Shown here: positions 58,787 to 64,000 of the stretch, piece after piece
Position numbering within the stretch: the first letter of the stretch is position 1
Layout of the letters: each line of letters starts with the position of its first letter
NCBI GenBank assembly: GCA_973895155.1
Contig: OZ316898.1
Location: 18,600,001-18,664,000, forward strand
Source of the DNA: Marsupella aquatica
Taxonomy: Eukaryota; Marchantiophyta
Length of the DNA stretch: 64,000 bases
Reading direction: 5' to 3'
The notes under the pieces: generated by a model
Seen by the model: the letters and a program-made list of their open reading frames with translations, nothing else
What the model was told of the DNA's origin: nothing
Database searches by the model: none
Made by a program: the position numbers and the translations under genes

Positions 58787-60437
58787 ATGAGCTTGCAGAG
58801 GAAAGTGGTCAGCGTTGACGCTCCGCCTCTTGGGGTGGTCGGTGACGGTTCATCATCAATGGAAGGATCCCTTGAAAAGACGATGAGCACTAGTGAGAGA
58901 ATGGAAACTTTCGACAAAGCGAAGATGGCCAAAATTTTGCGAGCATGCTTGCTGGCCAAGTATCTGCGAAATGATAATGTTCCAAGCGAGCTGCAGCAGG
59001 TACGTTGTCTCAGCTAAAACCAAGGCCTGAACAGAAGATTTACACAAGCTGCCAAACGAGTGGTATTAAAATCTTTGCCTCGCAATCCTATTGATGGAGT
59101 GTTTTGTGTCACCCGTTCCTAGTTTGGTGGCCTTTCTGAGTGTTCCTATTTAGACATGTTGAGATGCTAGGATTACACATCAAGGTCTTGTCATCTGCCC
59201 GCCCTGTTTTACTTGTTTGAAGGGTGATTACCCAGTTTTGTCCCATACCTATTATCAAGAGTTTGTTGATCCACACAATGATATTGCTCATTATGTTAGT
59301 GGTCGTGGCGCAATCTGACCTCTGAGAAACAGCACTTGACCTCCTGCTCTGTACAATTCTGACAGGGTCTTTATCTCGGATCTATTGGAGCAGCCTTCAA
59401 CAAAGGATTGCTCCAAAATCTGAATGTGACACACATTTTATCGGTAGTAAATGCTGTGGACATTCCTTTTCCTCATGACTTCAAATATCTTCGCATTGAA
59501 GGTGAGTTTGTAAAGGAACACTGAGTATGCTGCAGTGCTATTTGTCGATAGTTTTGGGGTGAAAGTTTAACCATTTGATAAGAAACGAGTGAACCTGAAT
59601 CGAAATGAAGTTGACTCTTCCAGTTACGCAGTGAAACGCAGCCGTAGTATCCCCTGCTTTAAATCTTATGATGTTGACCAAGTATAGCTCAATCCTTAAA
59701 ATGTGCTTGATTGCCCTTTCAGTGTAATTCAATTTTTTGGATAAGGTGCATGTTTATACCAACACTGCTAACAGGATCTTGTTTTCTGGCCAGTTCTTGA
59801 CAGTGCCGAGGTTGATTTGTCACAGCATTTCAATGCATGCTTTTCGTTTATTGACGAGGCAAGAATGGCTGGTAGTGGAGTTTTGGTGCATTGCTTTGCA
59901 GGCCGATCGAGAAGGTTCGTTTTAACTCTAATTTTGACGAACCTTCTTGAGGCACCTAACCTTACTCAAGAGAGCGGTCTAGATCCAGCGCGCAAAATCA
60001 TCGTTGATATTGTCTGAGTCGACTGAGTCGTCTGAGCTATTGCTCTCTTAACGTTTCAATTCTTGCAGTGTGACTATTGTGGTGGCATACTTGATGAGGA
60101 CGTATGGAATGCGGTTGGCTCAAGCTCTCTCCCATGTTACAAGCAGGCGAAAGGTGGCTCAACCTAATCCTGGCTTTCTGAGACAGCTGCAAAATTATGA
60201 CCAACTATTGGAAGGTAAAGCTCTTTGTATCAATGAAAGTATCTGCGGAGCATTATTAATGCTGAAGTGTGAGAAGCGGTAAGTAGGTTTACCTATAAGG
60301 GCAGGCATGCGATGAATTGCATGATGTGAAACTGACACCCAAGACACAACGGTTGGTCTTGCAGCTGCACGCAGAAGAAGCTGAGAGCCACGGGAAATCT
60401 GCTTGGCAAGTTATGGGGAAATATGCACCCACCATGA
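58787..60437 (+). CDS. Dual-specificity protein phosphatase, plant DSP1 type, five exons
   Basis: Exons are 58787-58999, about 59367-59501, 59794-59914, 60069-60278 and 60365-60437, giving about 250 aa. An N-terminal helical part (MAKILRACLLAKYLRNDNVP) leads into LYLGSIGAAFNKGLLQNLNV and THILSVVNA. These are followed by the general-acid loop region, HFNACFSFIDEARMAGSG, the catalytic signature VHCFAGRSRS (HCX5R) split by intron 3, and VTIVVAYLMRTYGMRLAQAL. This is the fold and length of Arabidopsis DsPTP1, which dephosphorylates MAP kinases. The last exon reads CTQKKLRATGNLLGKLWGN to TGA at 60435; if the donor at 60279 is not used, translation stops at 60280. My base count of exon 2 is one short of the phase needed, so its borders should be checked. 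Confidence 0.88.
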
Positions 60438-60499
60438 AGTGAATGGATGCCGAGGGAACAGTGAGGTATTGGTGTTGTGAGTTGGATGGGAAAGTTTTT

Positions 60500-63400
60500 T
60501 GGGCTATAAATAGCCTTGAGATAAAAGGCGCAATCACTTCTGGTCCTTGCAATGAGGTAAAAATATAGTTGGAAACAATGTGCGGTGGTGGCTGTTGGCG
60601 GGTGGCTCGAAAGAGAATCTGCTCATGGCCAGATGGAGAAGAGCTTGGGAACCAGTATTTTTGTTTTGAAGTTATGACACTGCTCTTCCGAGTTGGGGGA
60701 TTTAGAAACAGGGTCAGGATTGTGATACCCCTCCTTGGGTACATGGTTGGATCAAAACCAACGTAATATTGCTTATCACTGGGGAGGAACATGATGTTCT
60801 TTGATTGGGGTAGGACAACATGTTTCTGGTCAGTTTGATATTCCGGCATTATTGTCGTTAACGATGCTACGAAGGCATCTAATTTTAGTTGTAATGATCT
60901 GCACACAATGCTGCAATCACAGGGAACTCTGCGTATTTGATCAGCAGAGGTGCCCCTCGGCAGTGGTTTGTTTAACATAGTGTTTTGTATGAGATTTTAA
61001 TACAGTTCTTGCAAGAAATTATCGATCTTGACTCCGTTTTCTTCATGGAGTTTAGATCTATATGCCGAGTCTTGGTGTTGTCATTACAAGTTAAGCCTCT
61101 GGCTATCAGAACAATCGCCATGCCATTTGACTCTGGAAGATTTTTGCGTAGTCACCCAAGAATGAATAAGTTCTAAGACGGTCAAAATTAGCTTAAATAT
61201 CCGTTCGTACAAATTCAGTGCACTGTGACCATTCAAGCAATGTTTCACCTCGTCTTTACTTTCTTGTAAATCCCGAGGCTCATGGTTGTCAGTTGTAGCG
61301 ACAGTTCTCATCACACATTCTGTTGGTATTTTGTGCTGTTGTAATATAAAGTAGGAGCTCACCATGATCCTTTTGGTGGGATGGAGTAGTATGGAAGACA
61401 GATAAACTCATACGGCTGTGGTCACGCTTGTGGGACCGAGCCGAGCAGGGTCGTAAGCATAAAACTCTCTCCCGTGTTATCCGTCGGTTTAAAATGAATC
61501 AGGGAGATTGTTTCATCTTCGAACACCTAATTATAAAGGAAAGAAATCCTCTCCATAAATTTTTCGACGGGCAACAACGGAAGCGAAAAGCTTTTTTGCT
61601 TGCCACATGTAAGCTAAGCTGTGGTCTGGATATCCTCGAACCTCACAGGATTCTCCAAGGTCTAGTAATAAACCGTTTCACATATCTTAAGAAATACATA
61701 TTTTATGTAAGAATCCTTAAACAATCTAAAAGTTGGTGGGTACCGATAGAATTGCAGATTGAAACTGGATCGATATTCTCCAACCGATGTATAACCAAGG
61801 AAACTCTTTAACAACGATATTTCCTGACTTTTTCTCATTGCAGTAACTTCTTCAAGGTGTCTAATTGAGGGTGCATCCGGAGTAGTGTAAAAGTTCATGG
61901 GAGAAGAAGGGATAAAGGAAACTTCACATTGGACTTGGTCGTCTGGTCAACTACTCTCTTTCCATTTCTCGTTGTCTTTGTTTTTTTTTGTATATATCCA
62001 ACCAAAAGAGAAATTTCAGATTGGAAGGGATGCTCTCGGTCAACTACTTCCCTCATTTGTTTCATCGTTGCTGCAAATTCTTGCAAATGTCTATAACAAG
62101 GGGAATCTAAAACTTTGCCCTGCCCTTTGTAAAGGCAAAAGAGAAGCGTCCGGGTTGATTTGTTTCCTAGCGTCTGGTAACGTATTCACAACATACTCTT
62201 TTTGGCACGTCAATCATCACGGTAGTCAGTTTCGGTGGGTCAGATGGTCTTTCGGTTCTCAACGGACAGACAGGTGCTGTCCCTTCTGCTGTCAAGCGAA
62301 TGACCTGACGATTCATGACTTCCATCAGTGCGGTAGCTCCTTAAGTTCTCAATATAAAAGAACCATTGGAGAGCTGCTAATGGTGGGCTGTTTACATAAA
62401 CAAAGTATCGGAATCGCATGTAATTAGACCCGCTGTAGCTACACAGCTGTTACTATAAGATTGAGCCACGGCAGTCCGGAAAGGCATACGGTATTGAACC
62501 TAGACTCATACTTTGTTGGACATTGTCGATTGGGCCCAGATCCCTGAGGATAAGAATGGCGGCATGTTTCGTCTTGGGCTGAAATTCCTGTTCTGGTAGC
62601 TCGAAGTATCTGATACGACACCGGAGGTTTCGAGGTTCTGGACTTAGTAGTCAGAGCTCAGTATTTGCTAGTTAATCACGTGACTTCATGCAATTAGTAT
62701 AAACCAAGTGGCAGCCGAGCTGAATGGATGGGTCGATGGATTGCTTACTCGGAGTTTCCAGCCAAGTCATCTATGCTATGGAGTAAGCACTAGATCAGCC
62801 CCAAATCCTGAATTCCTACCCAGAGGTTGCCCAGAGCGTCAGCAGGACCGTACTCACGATGTCTTTTACTGTCTTCTTTTCTATCGATCAGCTTTTGATG
62901 CCCGTGCGTACTAGCAATGTCTTTTACTGTTTTCTTTTCTATCGATCAGCTTTTGATGCCTTCGCAAGTGTTGCCTGCCCAGCCGCATGATGATCATCAT
63001 GATTTTTCCGCAGCTGTGGACTGAAAAGTTGATGGATGGAAAGCGCTACAGCCTCAGTTAGGTAAGTTGCGCCCTGCAGGCGGGTTCTACAGGACGGTCT
63101 ACTTTAAGATAGTCAGTTTGACAGGCAATTGATTGGGCAGGGTTCAGAACAGGCACTTGGTAGTTTTAGACATTATCTTGGGGATAGTGCTTCAAGCTTG
63201 CAGTTGTTTCCACGCTCCTAGGATCTGCATACTTCATTTGTACATTGAATATTTGGACATTGAATGAGGTGAAGCGTTCAATTTCCGGTTATTTAAAATC
63301 AGGATGGTACTTTTTAGGGGGCGGCATCCGTGTATATCACCTTGCTAATTAGAATTGTGGGGGCACAAGATTCGTGGCTAGTTAAGCCAGGGCACAAAAT

Positions 63401-64000
63401 CCAGACCGAAAGAATTCTGCCACGTATCTTTGGGGTAGACAATTTCAGTTGGCTGGAGCCTGTTAGCAGGATCCACGTAGACCAGATCACTTCCTGGGCA
63501 TGCAATCGAGAAATCCCCTTTTGATCACCAGACTCTGGTTAGCCTGTGTGGCAGTTTTCTGCAGTTCTCTCTTGAATTTTCAGAAGAATCCTTGGTGGGC
63601 CAGGTTGACAGCCAGGTACTCAGATGAAAAGCTGGTTCTCTCCCTCTCTCGTTCGTTGATCAGTCCGGCACATGATTGTAGGGATATCGACCTGCTGCAA
63701 ATTGAGCTCCTGGATTTGTTTCCCCTGTCTGCCCTTTCACTTTCTTATCTGAAGAGAAGTCTTTGAATCATAGGGTCATTCCTGCATTCGTTGAGTCATA
63801 CACGGCTTCTCCTTCATAAGGGGCTATCGATAAGGGATGAGGACGGGATATAAGATTGAGCACAAGAACGGCGTACAGAAGTATGCAAGAACTTGCGGAC
63901 TAAGTGAAGTTTCGAAACCATATACATTGTCACATACAGTACCCTGAGAAGTTGATGGGTATTGTGTGTAACAGCTAACTAAATGAAGATCTGACTTTTC
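60500..64000. other. No supported gene to the right edge
   Basis: Frames such as 61428-61811 (127 codons, plus) and 61897-62427 (176 codons, plus) contain basic and Cys-bearing stretches but no domain I recognise. A short direct duplication with CAATGTCTTTTACTGTYTTCTTTTC occurs at about 62860 and 62915. The region may hold the next gene's leader. Confidence 0.45.

Noticed and set aside
61897-62427. 176-codon plus ORF with CCPFCCQANDLTIHDFHQC
   Set aside because: The Cys/His spacing suggests a zinc-binding patch, but the rest matches no family and the frame has no supporting exon structure.

Overview
The window looks like nuclear DNA of a land plant that makes flagellated sperm, most likely a bryophyte and perhaps a moss. 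Three things point there: a U6 snRNA gene identical in the parts I can compare to the plant U6 core, a set of plant-type housekeeping genes with GT-AG introns of a few hundred bases, and a complete-looking gene for the axonemal protein DRC11, which seed plants without motile sperm lack. The exact lineage is inference. I see no bacterial operons, CRISPR arrays or tRNA genes.

Layout. 1-2.2 kb: minus-strand remnant of an LTR retrotransposon (gag, zinc knuckle, aspartic protease) with in-frame stops. 2.4-5.3 kb: a cluster of diverged ~40 bp palindromic repeats, then four 49 bp tandem copies. 5.4-6.25 kb: a decayed reverse transcriptase fragment. 6.3-9 kb: AT-rich, homopolymers and small duplications. 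9.0-11.4 kb: a two-exon gene of the mpaB / rubber-oxygenase (DUF2236) family. 11.4-20 kb: tandem duplications and minisatellites surrounding a U6 snRNA gene, a repeated promoter-plus-signal-peptide unit, a Gly/Pro-rich ORF and two short DNA-transposon derivatives with target-site duplications. 21.1-29.5 kb: DRC11 (IQCA1-like), 18 coding exons resolved on the minus strand, first exon not found. 32.6-32.9 kb: SRP14. 37.3-37.6 kb: ISD11/LYRM4. 38.1-39.5 kb: a Mutator-like foldback element with ~300 bp terminal inverted repeats and a 10 bp target duplication. 41.7-44.4 kb: a six-exon short-chain dehydrogenase of the glucose/ribitol dehydrogenase type. 49.1-50.1 kb: SYS1. 51.3-53.7 kb: a degenerate ~57 bp satellite. 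54.6-55.1 kb: another foldback element. 56.0-57.0 kb: a triplicated segment. 58.8-60.4 kb: a plant DSP-type dual-specificity phosphatase. 60.5-64 kb: nothing recognised.

The genes are independent eukaryotic loci and not a pathway cluster. They serve protein targeting (SRP14), Fe-S cluster assembly (ISD11), Golgi traffic (SYS1), splicing (U6), signalling (phosphatase), redox metabolism (SDR and DUF2236) and sperm motility (DRC11). The least-described content is the repeat fraction: the GGATAC/GTATCC palindrome cluster, a family of Mutator-like foldbacks sharing a GAGATAT...GATG...CCCC terminus, and a tandemly copied promoter/signal-peptide module. I found no convincing new defence or biosynthetic system.
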